From Valencia hispanica (lineage: Eukaryota; Chordata; Actinopteri; Cyprinodontiformes; Valenciidae), in NCBI GenBank assembly GCA_963556495.2, contig OY747721.1, positions 33,822,349 through 33,886,348 on the forward strand: DNA of 64,000 bases, written 5' to 3'. Shown piece by piece: positions 44,366 through 57,317 of this stretch. Both the position numbers and the translations under genes were made by a program. The stretch's first letter is position 1. Each line of letters starts with the position of its first letter. The notes beneath the pieces are model-generated. The model was given only the letters and a program-made list of their open reading frames with translations, was not told where the DNA came from and did no database searches.

Positions 44366-46300
44366 GTAACTCATATCCAATTATCTTCAAAGACTCAATG
44401 TGGATGGTGACAGTGTGGGCAGCAAGGATCTCCGGTGGCGGGCAGTCTTGCAACAAATCTGAAGAGGCCTCTGACTGAAGACTGATGACGGCTCATGATG
44501 GTAATGACATGCTAACAGCTTAATAATATCCAGGCAGCAGAGACTATACTTCACAGTAACATGTCCTGGATGACACCATCAGTTGTTGGCAAGCACTGCT
44601 AATTAGTGACGTGTTGAAAAAAAATTGATTTTTGATTCTGAATTGATACCCAGCTCTACTGCTAATCCACCTCGTTTGCTTTTGCCACTCCCCTTTAAAT
44701 CTCCATCTGACTGTATGGTTAGAAAGCCAGGCAGAGGGACGTTAAAGTTGGGGATATAATCCTTGCCCATTATGATTAATGGAAGAGATGGTTTGAACTC
44801 CCCTTTGGGATTTAAAATTGTAGTTCAGGTATTATTTGAGCTTTTAAGATGCCAATCAGCTGCTTCCAGTTGTGGAGGAAAAAAAAAACAGCAACTACTC
44901 CGTATTGCTTTTCTCATTGTAAAGTGCTTGAGGCTTGCCCTTCAGGGCAGTGTTTAGCACTGTTACATTGTAGCAAGAAAGTCCCAGGTTCGAGATTTCT
45001 ACACATTTTGAGCAGTAGAGTAAGTGGGGTGTAAATTAAGATAGGATCCAGCCCCAAGCTGAAGGCTCACAGATGGTGCCATCAAAAGCACCTCTTAACT
45101 GCTCCCATGTTGTTCTTTTAAAGTGGTGTTGGTGTTGTTTGTCCCACTTCAACATAGAAAATTGCACTTTTACAGTGATGTAGTGATGGGGTTAACAGCA
45201 AAGGAGATCAATCTATCACACTCCATTAATGTTGAGCTTACATTGACTGTATTTATACATTCAACAGAATATGATGTACTATCCCCTGGCTCAGCTAGAA
45301 ATAATAAATCATTATAGATGGTATAATCATCCTCAATTATTTACACTCAGCTGCTGCATGACAGTATCCAGGCAACCCCAAGCACCGAATGAAAACAGAA
45401 ACGGACCCCAGGCCAAATGCAAAGTGTTTCTCATAACTTTCAGGATAATAAGCTAATTATTCAGCCTGCATTCAACACCCAAAAGCACTTCATCGATGCA
45501 ACGATGAATACATTTCAGTTCAGAGAAAGCGCTGTTGTTGCCGTTTTTTTGTCGGTGTAATAAAATGAGCTCCCTTACAAACAGTTGCAACAAAGTGATA
45601 AATTATACATGTTCGACTGTTGCTACGCAGCTCAGGACAAAATCAGCGAGCGCAAATCGATTTAAAATCGGCTTCATTACTACAGAACAACCCAGACGGA
45701 CAAATGAACGGCAGCAGCGAACAGACGTTGCAAAAGGGTTCTGGAGAACTGTAACGACCGCTCTTTCTGTTGTTTCAGGCTGCTTGCTGCGTTGTGCATT
45801 TTCATTTCAATTAAGATTACAGTGTGTGTGCGTGTACACTTGTCAATACACCACACTGAGAACCATTTCTTAACTTTTAACCTGCACTGTGAGGACATGT
45901 GTTGTAAATTGAGGACATTTTGTCTGACGCTCACTTTGTTACAGTGTTACTAAGCTGTACTAGATGGTTTTAGAGAAATGGTGTGTGTGTGTGTGTGTGT
46001 GTAGGTGTGTGTGTGCGTGTCTGTGTGTGTGAGAGTCTGCAATCCCTTTGCACTAATTAGAACAGTTGGGCCCCAAACATCTCCCTTCCTGGACATTAGC
46101 CATGCACGCCAGCGCTCAACTAATTTAATCAATTACAGCAGTACAAGAAGTTCCGGAGATACAGAACCACAATTAGGCCCATCAGTGGAACACCTTTTTA
46201 AGCAAAATAAATGTACAAAATAACCCATCATTTATATGTTTCTGCATTAGGCAGTTGAGCTTTGCCCTGCTGTTATTGCTGTATTTGGAACCAACACAAA
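44366..46300. other. intron; one copy of the tRNA-like repeat and a (GT)n microsatellite
   Basis: 44940-45000 holds a single-box copy of the 28400 repeat. 45981-46031 is (gt)n with interruptions. No exon seen. Confidence 0.55.
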
Positions 46301-47000
46301 GCCTTGTGAAGTATTTACTGCTATTGAACTTTTCCATATTTTATCATGTTACAACCACACATTTATATTAAGAATTAGCAAGTATTGGGGTCTGGAGATT
46401 CCTTTCAGAAAATCAATCAAAAAGTAACAATATTTATAGAAATACATATTCATGCTATAAAATGTAGAAGACTTCAAACAGTGCTTATGCATGGATAAAA
46501 GCCAGAAAATGTTTGTTGATGCTATTTAGGTCAAAGTTACAAGTTTCCTCCGATATTATTATGTGGGAACAAAACTGAAAGGTTTTGGAGCCTCTATAAT
46601 GTAGTGGTTTAGATCAAAGCATATTTATGCATTAGAATGGCCAAGTCAAAGTCCAGACGTAAATGCATTTGAGAATGGGAGGTCAAACTCAAAGACTAGC
46701 TGTTCACAAATGGTCTCCATCCAATCTAACTGAGCTTGAGCAATTTCCCAAAGATAAAAGGGCCAAATTTTCAATTGGGTAGCAACATACCCCAAAAGTC
46801 TTGCAGCTGTAACTGCAGAGAAATGTGGTTCTACAAAGTATTCAATTGGGGAGACTGAATCCAAAGCCCTACACAATTTTTAAGGGATCTATTTCCAAAA
46901 ATAATCAAAAAAGAAATATAGAAAACCATGTATCCTTTTCCTTCAACATAACTATTATAACTACTCTTTGTTGGTCACATAAAATTTTAATAAAATACAA
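46301..47000 (+). mobile_element. Tc1-like element fragment, opposite orientation
   Basis: The minus strand reads 'caattgaatactttgtagaa', 'tttgacttggccattctaat' and 'gcataaatatgctttgatct', phrases of the left half of the family at 24125. The terminal-type sequence 'acttttccatattttatcat-gttacaacc' is at 46326. Confidence 0.6.
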
Positions 47001-49111
47001 TGACAATATAATGTTGGAAACAGACATGGTTACTGGGCCAAAACACAGACCTCCAGCCAGTAGGAGTGCTAAATCACACATTGCAAACAACCAGCTGCCG
47101 CTCTAAACTTTTGTCTCTTTTTGTCCGGGAGAGAACTAGGCGCAAACCCCGTCCTTCGTAGGTGAGGGAGGAAGCGAGCTTCTGGAAGAAACTCATTGGA
47201 TCCAAGAGACTTTTACAGTCTGCAGATTGATCAGGTGAACTGTATCCGGCTGATGAAATAAGTTGTGAATGACTTGTTGAAAAGTCTGCAAAAATAACAT
47301 TTTGAATTATAGATTCTACAGAGAGAGAGGGGGAGCCTCTGCCCTGCCACTGCACTCCCTGCTACAGAAGCCAAGAGCTGAACGTGCCGAGAGCTGCTAA
47401 GCTGATTGCCGAACACGAAATGGAACAGTCCATGGGAGACTGATGTTCAGAGCTAACGGTGGCTCCGCAACCCAAGAGGACCCAAAGCCTCACTGTTAGC
47501 GCCCCACGGAGCTACTGCTAACTGACCAGCTATTACAGCTGGTTTCTCTGCTTTATCATTGGTCTTTTCAGAAAGGGGAGCCACCCCTCAATGTAGATCT
47601 AAGAATCTAAGTAAGATTGTGTCTGGGCAAAGATAAATTAGCTTAGGATAAAAACAATCTAAGGATTGCTGTGGATTACTGTGTTTTGCTGTGTTTGTAA
47701 GAATTCATTTCATCAATTGTTTAAGTATGAACAGTGTTTTCAAAGGTTTCTGACTGATATAAACAGTGGTTTAAAATCATGCAACATGAGTCCAAATCAT
47801 GTAAAGCACCTTGAATTACCCTGCTGTTAAAAGTGTGCTATACAAATAAAATTGCCTTGCCTTGAGTCCCTCCGTCCGACCAGAGTTTTTCCCTTGTTCT
47901 TTGGTGCTAAATTAAAACAGAGTGGCTCTAAGCTGCACTACATAAATTAGCTTTGCACATTTGTTTCTGATTAGTTTGGCCTACTTTTACAGTCTGCCAA
48001 TGCTCTTAAACAAATATTGCATTCTACAGTATTCAAAATACCGATCGGCTTTAAAATTGTTAAAACACAGAAAACTAATCATGAGTCGTTTTTGAAACCG
48101 TTTTCTTAGTATGTCAAAATACGAAATTAGATCCATCACTGTGGTGACCGATTCATAAAACAGAATCAATTATCCAAAAGGTTATCGATTTCTAATTCAG
48201 CAAATTATTTAATTAAACATTACTTCCTCCAAAGAATGTTTTTGGTCTTCACGTCTGCTTTGCATTGTGAATTGGTTGTTTGAACACAAACCAAAAAGGT
48301 ACTAATTAGTTTTAAACTATTCACAATAAGTTTAAGACTAACTTAGCTTCATTCCCAAAACTTCTAAATACAAGCCTTGGTCTTCATCTACTGTTTAAGT
48401 ATCTCAACCTTATCAGGCAGGTAATCATAAATGTTGACTGAGACTGAACTATATGTATTTGGCTATTATCTTTTCTGGATCCCAGGTGGTGCCCCGAACT
48501 TGATAATTTTGACATAAAATTATTCATCTTATTAATAATTGCCCTAAGCAATTATTTATAATTATTCAGCCAAAACCTACCTATCTGAGTCACAACAATG
48601 TGAAAAGGTTCAAGGGGGGTGAATACCATAGGTGCTGTATATATATTACTGTGTGCGTTTGTCTTATAGCAAGGCATTCAGCCACACCTGCTCTGTTTGG
48701 AGGGATGCTGCATCAGCTGAGGACGTTATGGTGCTGAATATGCAGTGCAGCAGATACAGAGGTAAAGCACACATCACCCAAAGCAGCTGGCTCACAATCA
48801 AACAAGAGTGGTTCCCTGCTTACACAATATTCCGCTCCATTTCTCTGCAGAGAGTAAGCTACAGAACGAATTCTGGTCTGTGCAAGCGCCTGTGTTTGGG
48901 CTCACTGTACTTTTTCCTGCATGTCTCTTTAGGGTTTTGTTAAGCTGTCACAGAGTTCCTTGATTACGGACTCACACATCTATGGAACGTCTGTTAATGG
49001 TTAAAATGTGGACCTGTCTTTTTTTTTTTATTCCTCTCCCTGTGCATTACTTAGGCCTGAGTGCCAGCAGTATCAAGATGGGAACTTAATAGAGGAAGTT
49101 GTGACACTCAC
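47001..49111. other. intron; several repeat tails
   Basis: 47800-47862 ends as a fish SINE/LINE tail (gtgctatacaaataaaattg). 48585-48640 resembles a Tc1-like right end (tgaaaaggttcaaggggggt-gaatacc). No exon except that starting at 49112. Confidence 0.45.
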
Positions 49112-49235
49112 AGCACTGGCGGGATTGATGCGAGGCCTCTCCATTGCAATGGTGATGCAGTTGAGGAAGATGATTACCAGCACAATGTGGTCAAACATCT
49201 TGTGGTTGATGATCTTATTGCACAGGATCCGGAAC
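49112..49235 (-). CDS. cacna1g: Cav3.1 exon: domain III S1
   Basis: 124 nt, phase 2 in, phase 0 out. After the base completing Arg it encodes [19 protein letters not shown] and continues to the hydrophobic IIIS1 helix [13 protein letters not shown], then RPRINPASA. The acceptor is ttattccgcag and the donor is GCT|gtgagt. The sequence [24 protein letters not shown] is nearly invariant among Cav3 channels, with Asn (RINP) where mammalian Cav3.1 has Asp. An 8-kb intron with no recognised exon separates it from the linker exon upstream. Confidence 0.96.
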
Positions 49236-49479
49236 CTGCGGAATAAAAGGAAAGAAAAAACTTCAATAACACTAAAAAAGTACTCAATATCCAGTATAAA
49301 AATATAACAGATGGAAAAAAAGACAAAAGAGTTGCTAATGTTTTAGTGCTTTACTGAATCTGTTGAGTGTATTGAATGTACCATTCCTACTTCTTGAAGA
49401 AGAGTGTTTTGAGATGTGATGTATATGGGCAGTTATTAAGGGGCAGATTGCAACACAAACGCTTAGGTGGCCACCCTCG

Positions 49480-49587
49480 CTTGCCTCGCAACTTGCCTCG
49501 CAACTTGCCTCGCAACTTGCCTCGCAACTTGCCTCGCAACTTGCCTCGCAACTTGCCTCGCAACTTGCATCGCAACTTGCATCGCAA
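49480..49587 (+). repeat. 12-bp tandem array, nine units
   Basis: Seven copies of CTTGCCTCGCAA followed by two of CTTGCATCGCAA. Twelve is divisible by three, so several frames stay open and give repetitive peptides of no significance. It ends about 35 bp before recognisable LINE coding. Confidence 0.97.
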
Positions 49588-49619
49588 CTGATCTTAAAGT
49601 TCTTCCTGGACAACACGTT

Positions 49620-51016
49620 AATGAAGATCTACGGGCCAATATCTCATCTTCCATTCATCAGTAAGATTATTGAAAAAGCTGTGTTTTAAGAGTTAAACAG
49701 CTACCTAAAAATTACCAACCATTTTGATATTTTTCAGTCTGGTTTCCATACTCACCACAGCACTGAAACTGCCCTTGTTAAAGTTTTCAATGACATCTGC
49801 ATAAATACAAAGTGTGGTAGAACCACAGTGCTGGTACTTTTGGACCTCAGTGCAGCATTTGACACTGCTGATCATGATATAAATTTATGAATGAAACGAC
49901 TGGAGAGCTGAGTCGGACTTTATGGTACAGTACTTGGCTCATTGGAGTCTCAGGCCAATACGGAGACATTAATACATGCTTTTATTACGAGTAGACTTGA
50001 CTACTGTAATGCCCTGCTTTCTAGTCTTCCCAAAAAGAGTATATCAGGTTTAAAACTTCTACAAAATTCAGCACTATGTGTCCTGACGAAGACCAGGAGG
50101 CGGGAGCCCATTACACCTGTTACATTCTAATTACATTGGTTCCCCGTATGTTTTAGGATCGATTTTAAGGTTCTTTTAATGGTTTTTAAGTGTCTTAATG
50201 GTCTTGGGCCTTCTTATCTTTCAGAACTGCTTGTACCATATGAACCCTGACGGTCTCTACGCTCCTCTGGCAGCCGTCTTGTCATCCCAAAAGTTAGGAC
50301 AGACGCTTATGGTGAGGAGTATTATGGCCCTCACCTCTGGAACAGGCTGCCGGACGACCTCAGGGCCGCAGAGAACGTTCATGTTTTTAAGAGCAGGCTC
50401 AAGACTCACCTTTTAAGACTAGCTTTTAACTGATTACTATTTATTATTGTCTGTTTAATTGCTCTGTATGTTTTAATTGATTACATCTTATCAATATTTT
50501 ATATTTAATCTTATCACATTTATCCCAGTTACTTTTATATTTGAATCTGTTATTTTAATCTTCCTTCCAGTGTTTCCTCTATGGGAGCCCTCTGCCTGAG
50601 GAAGCAGTGATCGGCTGTGGCTTCCTGGGTGCTCTCCAGGTAGCGGTTGGGTCAAGGTGGGGGTCTTTGCCTTGCCTACACTGGGCGCCCTCGATGCCTC
50701 GGCTGCTCCTGCTGCTGATGTGCTGCTGCCGGTGCAGATGGCTCCTCTGATGGCGTTTCCTTACCTGGCTCATCTGTACTCGGCCCTATGTCCTTTTAAT
50801 TTTTGCTTTTAAGTGAATGTGTATGACGGTTGGTTTGGAGGGAGGGGGTTATAACTGCGATCATGTTTTTAATTCTTTAGGGGAGGGATAGGAATTCAAT
50901 TGAAAATTCAAATTCAAAAATACTTTATTGATCCCAGAGGGAAATTAAGTAGAATGTGGTTTTATGTGGGGTAGTTCTAATCTGTAAAGCACTTTGAGAT
51001 GCAATTTTGTATGAAA

Positions 51017-51055
<39 letters not shown>

Positions 51056-51060
51056 TTGAT
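49620..51060 (+). pseudogene. L2-like LINE, internally deleted, with 3' tail
   Basis: Plus-strand frames: FISKIIEKAVF, NHFDIFQSGFHTHHSTETAL and VLLDLSAAFDTADHD (first catalytic Asp), then a jump to the far C-terminus LIHAFITSRLDYCNALLSSL, LLQNSALCVLTKTRRREPIT and HLWNRLPDDLRAAENVHVF. The Y-x-D-D region is missing. The 3' end ctgtaaagcactttgagatg...gcgctttataaataaagatt with (gatt)n is the L2-type tail. A Rex1-type tail is inserted near 50893-50950. Confidence 0.85.
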
Positions 51061-51126
51061 TTACCTAAAGAACGTGAATTTCTTTGAGTCAATAGGCAAT
51101 TCTTCATCGGAATAGACACAAATTAC

Positions 51127-51740
51127 ATATGGGAGCCCCAGGGCTCCCTCCTGGGGCCCCTCCTATTAAATTATCTAGATGCTCCCACTAGCCAAGATTA
51201 TAACAACCAACAAGTTTAGTTACCATAACTATGCAGATCAAATAAAATCAAGTTTTATTTATAAAGCGCCTTTCGTACACAAATTGCAGATCAAAGTGCT
51301 TTACAGAATTAAAATGAACCCACATAAACCACATCCCCATCCCTCCCCCACAGATTTAAAAGCATGATGACACCGACACTCATGATGACACTCAGCTTTA
51401 CATTACAATGTCACCAGGTGACTTTGAACCCACCCAAACCCTAATTGAATGAATTAAGCAAATCAATGGATGGATGTGCCATTATTTTCTACAACTGAAC
51501 AGAAACAAAACTAAAGTAATTATTTTTAGATCCTAAAGAGGAATGATCAAGAGACAGAACACAGCTTCAGTCAATACAGTTAGAAACTACTGATTGGCTG
51601 GAAAATTAGGTGAAGTAATGGAATCAGACATGTATCTCCAGGGTCACACAACAGCAATAACAAGCTCAGTCTTCTATCACCTGAAGAACAATTCTAGGAT
51701 TAAAAGGCTAATGTTGTTATCATGATCATTAGGCGCGTTT
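51127..51740 (+). pseudogene. second L2-like LINE fragment with inserted antisense L2 tail
   Basis: PQGSLLGPLLLNYLDAPTS and the start of Y-A-D-Q at 51133-51242, then an antisense copy of the L2 3' tail (tttataaagcgcctttcgta, 51255-51305). After it the frame resumes as DDTQLYITMSPGDFEPTQTL and FLQLNRNKTKVIIF. So the Y-A-D-D-T-Q motif is split by the insert. Confidence 0.78.
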
Positions 51741-53937
51741 CCACTATCCGAACTTCCGGATAATGTTACCTGACCTTCACTGTAGGCGCGTCTCAATTTC
51801 ACTGGGCCAGCTTGATAGGGGCGCTTTCCAGGCCATTTTAGGAACCAATTGAGTACCTGCCTTGGGGTATGTGCTCAGAAATGGCCCGGTAGAGTTGCTT
51901 GTTGATCTCTTCTTAGTCTCTGCTGCTGTGGGCACCTTTTGGCAGTTATAAGTTTTCACCCTTCACCGCCGAAATGGTTCGCCATATGCGTATATCTTAG
52001 CAAATTTCCTTAAAGGGCAAATTTTGTACACAACGGCTGAGGCAGCTGATTTACCGATCAGCATTTCCCTCTTCCAGAAATGTCTCAGAACGTGTCTAGT
52101 GCAAACGCACCAATTAAACCAAACCCTTCACATGGCTGATTTGCCAATGGAGACCCAAACAGGAGCTGGAGCTATGGAGAACATAGGACCCAGGATCATA
52201 GGGCAACTAAGCAATGTAAAAGCGGTCACTCTGCCATTGAAACATCTGATCAGGTGCCTCCCGGTCGCCTACCTCTGGAGGTTCTCCAAGTGCGTCCTAC
52301 TGGGAAAAGACCTCAGGGCACATCCAGAGTTATCTGAAGGGGCTATTTATCCTTATCTTCTCTTGAGCAGTTTGCGATTCCACAAAATTAGGAATGTTTC
52401 ACTGGGTAGAGGGACCTGTTTCTCCATTACCCAAGGCATTGGTCAGATTTTAAATGCTTCTGCAAAAACGTTTATATTATGTTAGTGGTTAAGTTTTACA
52501 ACACTCATGTGATTCAAAGCACATCCGAGGTGATTATTACATGAGATGGATAAATGAATAGTATTTATAGGCATTACTTCCAGTTGGTAATTTTATTTAA
52601 ACTAATTTGAGGTATTTTTAAGTGGTTCCACATACTTGTTTAATTCTTATTCATTTTTATTGGTAAATCTTAATTCTTGCTGCTCGAATGCAAGATAAAA
52701 TAAGTTGTTCAGTTTTCCAAAAGTGATACTTACAAAAAGCAACAATTGCATCCTTATCTATCTATCTCTTTTTTCTGATAAAACATAAGACAGTTTTACT
52801 TGCCGAACATTTTGGTGGTTTTATTCCTTCAATTATTGTATTTTACATTCTTGTTCAACTTTATGAGTATTTAGGAGGAGAAGGATCGAGGTGAAATGAA
52901 AACATGGAAGCAATCCAAACAGACATCTCTGTTCATTCTATTAACTTTTTTAAAACATGAAATATTCTCCTATCCTGCAGGGAGAGATTTATTAAAATAT
53001 ACTTTATAAATGACAAATGAGCTAATTGACAATAAGCCAGGTAGTTTTGGTACAGTCTGCAGAGAACAAGTGTAGATTTAGGAGTCATTAGTTATGCCTG
53101 ACTTTCATTAAAGAGGTTGCCAGGCTATAGGCTCATGAAAACAAGCTGAGAGATCCAGGGAGCGACTGTTCTATATGATGGTGTCAGGGATTAAACTGGG
53201 AATCAAATGAGATTTGAAAGGCTCATGTGGGTATAAATGTGCAGCAGGGGCATTATACTGTAAGGCTCAGATCTGGATTTTCAGCTTTATTTGGTAACAT
53301 AGACATCATTGTGCCACTGAGTCTGCATGCATGTGTGTTTGTTGTCTTACTGTGCCTCTTCATACATTATTAATATCCGCATGCCAGAGGCTTGATTAAA
53401 AAGAATGTATGTGTTTTTCTCAAGTGGCAGAGGAGGGAGGACACATGGCTCCATCTCTTCCTCGGAGGCTTAAAGGGCAAATATCTGGAAGTGAACTTTA
53501 ACAGGAAACGGCTCCACCTCAAAACTCCCAAACACACACACACTGTATACAGACACTGAGAAAACTAAAGGAGCTCATTTCAAAGCTAAAAATACATTGA
53601 AACAACTGGATGCTCAAGCACAAATAACACTTTCTGTCAGAACTTGTCTTGATGCTGGGATGTTCACGAAAAAAGATTCATCCTGTGTCTGAAGATTTCA
53701 CTGTCGATGGTATTTACTGACCTTTGGAGTTTTCGGGCATCAAAACAAATGCTCCTGAATGACAGGTGGCATAAAAGTATTTGATATGCATCACCAAGAG
53801 TTTAGTGCTTTTCCGATATCATGATGTGTATCATAACTCAAGAGTAGAAATTTACGGATACTGTAAATTTAAATCTAGTACAGATCTAAATCTAATCTTA
53901 AATCTAGATATTCCAATCCAATTCCAGGTATTGGGGT
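51741..53937. other. intron; one LINE-tail scrap, otherwise nothing
   Basis: 51730-51960 starts aggcgcgtttccactatccg, a MITE-like opening without a paired end. 52240-52330 (LIRCLPVAYLWRFSK) resembles the LINE tail seen at 43541. No exon to 53937. Confidence 0.45.
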
Positions 53938-54095
53938 TTGTTTGTCCTGTATGTCTCTGTGTTGCCCAGCGATGGACTGGCGATCTGTCTAGGGTGTACC
54001 CCGCCTCTCGCCCCATGACTGCTGGAGATAGGTACTGGCCCCCCTGCAACCCTGCATAGGATGGATGGGTACAGAAAATAGATGGATGGATTTTA
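53938..54095 (-). repeat. teleost dispersed repeat
   Basis: The minus strand contains catggggcgagaggcggggt, acaccctagacagatcgcca and gtccatcgctgggcaacaca, a phrase set very common in fish genomes, ending in atccatcca repeats. Family name not assigned. Confidence 0.65.
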
Positions 54096-54189
54096 AACAC
54101 TTACAGCCTATTTTGGTGTGCACGGTTTGCAAAACTGCATCACAGGCAATGCACATTTGTTGATCAAATCTTGTCCCGACACAAATAAC

Positions 54190-54840
54190 TGGAGCCTATC
54201 ATGTTTGATGGATTTAAGGACCAAAATGCAGCAAGTAAAAATTGTAATGATTTAATTGCAACAAAAAACAAGGAACAAGAACTTACAAAACTCATGAGGA
54301 CCAAAAAATACAGCGGCGGGGAAAACCGGAACCGGACAGGAAAGTTTGACAACGGATCACCGAGGAGTGACTGAATGAGAGCTGTATTTATACTGAGGAG
54401 GGAGGGACAGAGAAAGGGCTGAGGACTAATTAATAGAAACAGTTGCAGGTGAAGGTGATCAGTAAAAACTGGGTCAGGAGCAGAGTTGCAGGGAGACAAC
54501 AAAAAAGGAACACACATAAGAAACAGAAAAAAATCCTAAACTATAAAATAACTTAAGATAATATATCTGAGGAGGAATCTAAGGGGAGCTTAAGGAAACA
54601 CTGGAGAACATAAGGAAGAAATAAATTAACTATCTAAAGGGAAATAAACTAAGGAAACACAAATGAGAAGGTGGACACAAACTAAAAGGTGAAACCATCT
54701 AAGAGCAAGAAGGGAATATGAAAACAAGGAGGTGCCATAAAATAAATACCAAAGAATACATTAAAATGATAATTAAACCGAATAAGGAAAAGAACTAACT
54801 TCAAACACAAAAATCTAAGAACTATGACAGAGCCACACTA
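54190..54840. repeat. retroelement-like dispersed repeat
   Basis: Phrases gtatttatactgaggaggga, gttgcaggtgaaggtgatca and the A-rich run ending aactatgacagagccacact resemble a repeat I associate with fish LTR-type retroelements. Weak assignment. Confidence 0.35.
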
Positions 54841-54999
54841 AAACATGAGCCAAAATATGGACCTATTGGGTCAAAACAGAGGGTAAACATGCTAGCCTTA
54901 GCCGAGCAAAACATGAATGTTCTGAAGAAAGAGAGCATTTATTTTTCTGTAGGTTGTATATATACACAATTAAGTAAAACCAAACTTGAGAGGCCACTA

Positions 55000-55485
55000 C
55001 AATGCGCCCTCGGTATTTGCGGTTCCACGAACAGGTGGAAGTCTGCAAATACTTGGAACTCCCCTTAACAACGCTGATACCTGCCTATTGTATTAGTTCA
55101 AACACCAAATAAACCTCAATATGCTTCAATTTGCACAATGGAAACCACCCTGGCGCTACCCCAAAGCTAAAATTCACGAGCTTCCTCATCTCAGTTCTCG
55201 GGAATACAGCCAATCAGCGGCAAGGAAAATCAATGGCGCTAGTGGACTGACTGCTTTGCAAACACCAGACATAGCGTGTCAAGTAGTTTTGCCATTAGCT
55301 AATTCAGCTTCCAAAGCTGGATTTTCTTTCAAAAACCACAGCTTTGAAAAAAATGACAAAACAAAAATCAATCAATCAGTGAATAGGCAAATTTACCACG
55401 AATAATTAGAAGTTACGTTCTACTGAAAAATCTGTGGACAGGTGAATCCGCAAATACGGAGCTGTGACTAAGCAGAGGTCCACTG
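55000..55485. mobile_element. mariner/pogo-like MITE, second copy (inverted)
   Basis: caatgcgccctcggtatttg-cgg at the left and aatccgcaaatacggagctg...gaggtccactg at the right are inverted. The interior cagccaatcagcggcaagg and caaacaccagacatagcgtg correspond to the complement of the 24341-24789 element. Confidence 0.65.
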
Positions 55486-57216
55486 GAGTGGTATGAAATC
55501 AGAGACTAGCATTAGCCCTGTATGCTGGCATCAGCCTTGCACAAAAGCAAAGTATGAATTTTATAAAGCAAAACATGTTTTTCTGTATGTTTTGTCTGAT
55601 TAAAGATCAATAATGTTCAGACAATGTGATTGAACCGCACTGAAACAAACAATTAGCTTAATTATCAAAAAAAAAAAAAAATCATCTCAGAACACAGAGT
55701 AAACATAATAATGTTAGCCTAGAATTAAAACAAAGCATTGAATTCCTGATTATTGATCCTGATTGGGATGTTATTGAAAAAAATATTTAAACTTAGTCTT
55801 TAGGCCTGAAACTTTTCAGCAAAACAACAAGAGCAGCTTCACTCGGTAACCTCTGAAGATCCCTGGTGCTTTTCTATAGCGCCCAGTCTTAGTTCACTTC
55901 ACAGGATATTTAGGATGCAAAATCTTTCAGACGCTGGCTTGCAGAAAGCCCGCAGAGACTGCTCACTCCCCCACTCATTGAAAACATCCCCAGCAATCGG
56001 TAGAGAGCACAACATGCACAAAAGGCCAGACGAGGTGAACTCGGGTCGCTGTGAAAGCAGCTTGATCTCAGTTCCCCGCTGCAGCGCTGCTGCCTCTTGA
56101 TGAGATTGTGGGCACAGGCGGGTGTCCGAGTCGGGCACCACACAGAGCCGGTGTCACTCGGCGAGGACCAGAGCTCACGGTCGGCTGCGACGGAAAGCCA
56201 GCTAGAAATCAGCTTTGAAACGAGCTCCTTCAGAAATGAGGAGGCTGAACCACGGTCTGTTGAAACAGCTCAAATTAATGAACTTCTGCTGATGTGCATG
56301 GTGCCTTTTAAATTGCTTCACTTCGAATAATATTCTTAAACTACAATTTCTCTTTACAACATCAATATATGAGGAAGTGCTATTGTTTCCTTGGCATTTA
56401 TCTGCTGTATCTTTTTAACGCAGATAAAAAAACAAAAATCTGAAATCATAATTTTTACTGAAATGAAGGTCTTGCTATTTTAATTTCTGTGAAAGGCTGT
56501 CTTTTGTGGTTGAAAGAAAAAAGCCTATAATGAATCACTTCAAACCCATTTCCACCTGTGATGTGGCATTTAGCCTTTCACAAACACATTTGTCAGCAGG
56601 AAGAACTGTATAAATTCAAAAGCGGGAGTAACCTGGTTTTGAAAAAACAGAGATGTTCATCAGCTTTTTGGTGTTGGACTTAAGAGCAAAGGTTTCAAAA
56701 AGAGACAATAGATACATATGGATCAAACCCCCCTCCCAAAAAAAGGGAGGAAAAAATGAACGGAGATGGCGGAGGAGTGTAAATTCCGCAGGTGGCTGAG
56801 ATAACACGCCGCACTCAGTGGGAAAAAACTCCCTTCCTCCCTCTACTGCTGCTTACTCACCCCTGATATAGCAGAAATGTTCAGATGAAAGAGACTTCTA
56901 AAGTGTGGGTGTGGGAGGGAATAGGAGTTGGTATAAAGAGGGAGGGGAAAAAATTGATGCTTTCAAGTTGCGGGGAAATGACTTTGGAGTCAGCACTATG
57001 GAATGTCAGTCGAATCCAGTGATTAAAAAAACATTTTCTGGTCAATTGGAGGATTACATTTTATCAGTACATTTCAGACATGCTTACTTAACCTGTGACT
57101 AGATTTTAACTGCTTTACAGTCAGAATAAAGGTTGAAAAACATTGTTGCAGATAGGAATCTGCAAGACTCAATGAAAAGAATGAGAGGTGTAGAAAGAGC
57201 ATGGTGTGAGCGATAC
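55486..57216. other. intron with a GC-rich patch at 55900-56230
   Basis: The patch has several CpGs and is open on the minus strand for 77-80 codons in two frames, but has no recognisable motif and no convincing exon. The rest is AT-rich. Confidence 0.45.
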
Positions 57217-57317
57217 CTGGACTCTGGGGGGAACAGGTAGAGGGACCACGTGTCTCTCTGCCGACACCATTCTGGCTGCTTTTTCTCCATCCATCGGAGT
57301 ATCCTGGCAAAACGACT
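57217..57317 (-). CDS. cacna1g: Cav3.1 exon: end of II-III linker before IIIS1
   Basis: 101 nt, phase 0 in, phase 2 out. It encodes SRFARILRWMEKK, then QPEWCRQRDTWSLYLFPPES and the first two bases of an Arg codon. The acceptor is gctgtgcag and the donor is CCAG|gtatcg. The C-R-x-R-D-x-W-S-x-Y-x-F-P-P motif just before IIIS1 is characteristic of T-type channels. The basic amphipathic start probably lies at the membrane face (inference). The split Arg codon is completed by the first base of the next exon. Confidence 0.93.

Noticed and set aside
49335..49664. Repetitive peptides (CEAS, RNLP, QVAR)
   Set aside because: Translation artefacts of the 12-bp array.
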